DNA from: Takakia lepidozioides
Taxonomy: Eukaryota; Streptophyta; Takakiopsida; Takakiales; Takakiaceae
Assembly: GCA_030704615.1 (NCBI GenBank)
Contig: CM060731.1
Coordinates: 79,342,756-79,402,755, forward strand
Direction: 5' to 3'
Length of the DNA stretch: 60,000 nt
A program made the position numbers and the translations under genes. Each line of letters begins with the position of its first letter. Position 1 is the stretch's first letter. This document shows positions 59,406 to 60,000 of the stretch, piece after piece. The notes beneath the pieces are model-generated. The model worked only from the letters and a program-made list of their open reading frames with translations. It searched no databases and was not told the origin of the DNA.

Positions 59406-60000
59406 GACAGGTGCTAGCTTGTGGGGAAAGAGAAGAAATCCCCTGCCCCAAAGAAAGGGGCGGACAATCCGTTTGCTCTGCCGGCACGTGTGACGCGCCA
59501 GGGCGTCTCACGGTTAACCAGCCCCGTCGACAGCCGCAGCCGGAGGGATCGTCTGCCCCCGAGGCCAGTACCCCCCCTCTTGTCCACATCTTGGATGCGC
59601 CAGGGGCCGGCTTAGCCAGCTCTCCTATTCGGGAGGTTGTTGCTGAGCCGGATGCTCAGTTGAGCACACCCCCGGCCACCAAGACGGGTGAAATATACCT
59701 TAGCAAGCACATCACCCGTCATAGAGACCTCTGCAATAGTGAACGAAGAGAACACCCTTTTTTGGGGGCATTTTTGATTGGTCCGAATTCCGGCGGGGGA
59801 GTAGCGGTGGGATGCTGGAAGCCGCTGAACAAAATTGAGCCGAAAACAAAATCGATACGTGCCAGAAACCCCCAATGAAAGGCAGTGCAAACCTATTTAC
59901 TGGCTTAAAATAAATTTAAATTCAATTAAATTGTGGAATGGCTTGAGGGAGGAGCGCGTCGATGGGGAGGCAAATGATTTATTCGTCTGTTGTGTCTCCG
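59406..60000 (+). other. Unassigned GC-rich segment with a 155-codon open frame, runs to window edge
   Basis: The frame 59,411-59,878 is rich in Pro, Ala, Arg and Ser (PEGSSAPEASTPPLVHILDA...). It differs in base composition from the copia element it abuts. No family is recognised. It may be a gene exon or part of another element whose insertion removed the copia 5' half. Confidence 0.35.

Overview
This is nuclear DNA of a land plant. Every recognisable gene is split by GT-AG introns, products carry plastid-type leaders, there is a degenerate DYW-type pentatricopeptide (PPR) locus, and the space between genes is filled with tRNA-derived SINEs, LINE, Ty1/copia, Ty3/gypsy and pogo-like relics. 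No bacterial, organellar or viral gene order is present. A kinesin-3-like motor and the style of the PPR and pogo-like sequences fit a seed-free plant (lycophyte, fern or bryophyte) better than a flowering plant; this is inference.

Layout. 1-5,363 (+): the 3' part of a kinesin gene, whose last exon encodes about 60 copies of a 14-residue Gln-Thr-type repeat and a degenerate FHA-like end. 5,876-7,466 (-): nuclear gene for plastid ribosomal protein S13, three exons. 7,674-10,755 (+): lumazine synthase (riboflavin biosynthesis), eight exons, divergent from S13 across about 200 bp. 11,957-13,523: a possible inverted-repeat element holding a tandem array and a SINE. 13,895-14,903 (+): a frameshifted organic cation/carnitine transporter relic. 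15,519-21,784 (-): tRNA(Ile)-lysidine synthase (TilS), reconstructed as ten exons, about 725 residues, all junctions in phase.

22-40 kb is gene-poor: a dead pogo-like transposase, two LINE-type relics, SINE copies of at least two families, a 101-bp triplicated repeat and AT-rich DNA. 40.3-46.4 kb (-) is a tandemly duplicated, frameshifted PPR-DYW locus with a patch of Ty3/gypsy reverse transcriptase inside it; a tiny two-exon gene for a 38-residue SEC-C zinc-motif peptide sits among the PPR relics. 47,628-53,027 (+) is a FEX/CrcB fluoride exporter with six exons; its 2.7-kb second intron holds a decayed copy of part of the TilS gene. 56.8-59.4 kb (-) is a 5'-truncated copia retrotransposon with one LTR.

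How they connect. S13, TilS and lumazine synthase all point to plastid function (translation, decoding of AUA by tRNA-Ile, flavin supply); only the first two share a process. The kinesin and the fluoride exporter are independent. The most interesting object is the kinesin tail: its regularly spaced Q-T cores resemble binding sites for the dynein light chain LC8, which would make it a very long multivalent LC8 scaffold. This is a hypothesis from sequence pattern only. Coordinates of introns, repeats and element ends were worked out by eye; no alignment or database search was run.
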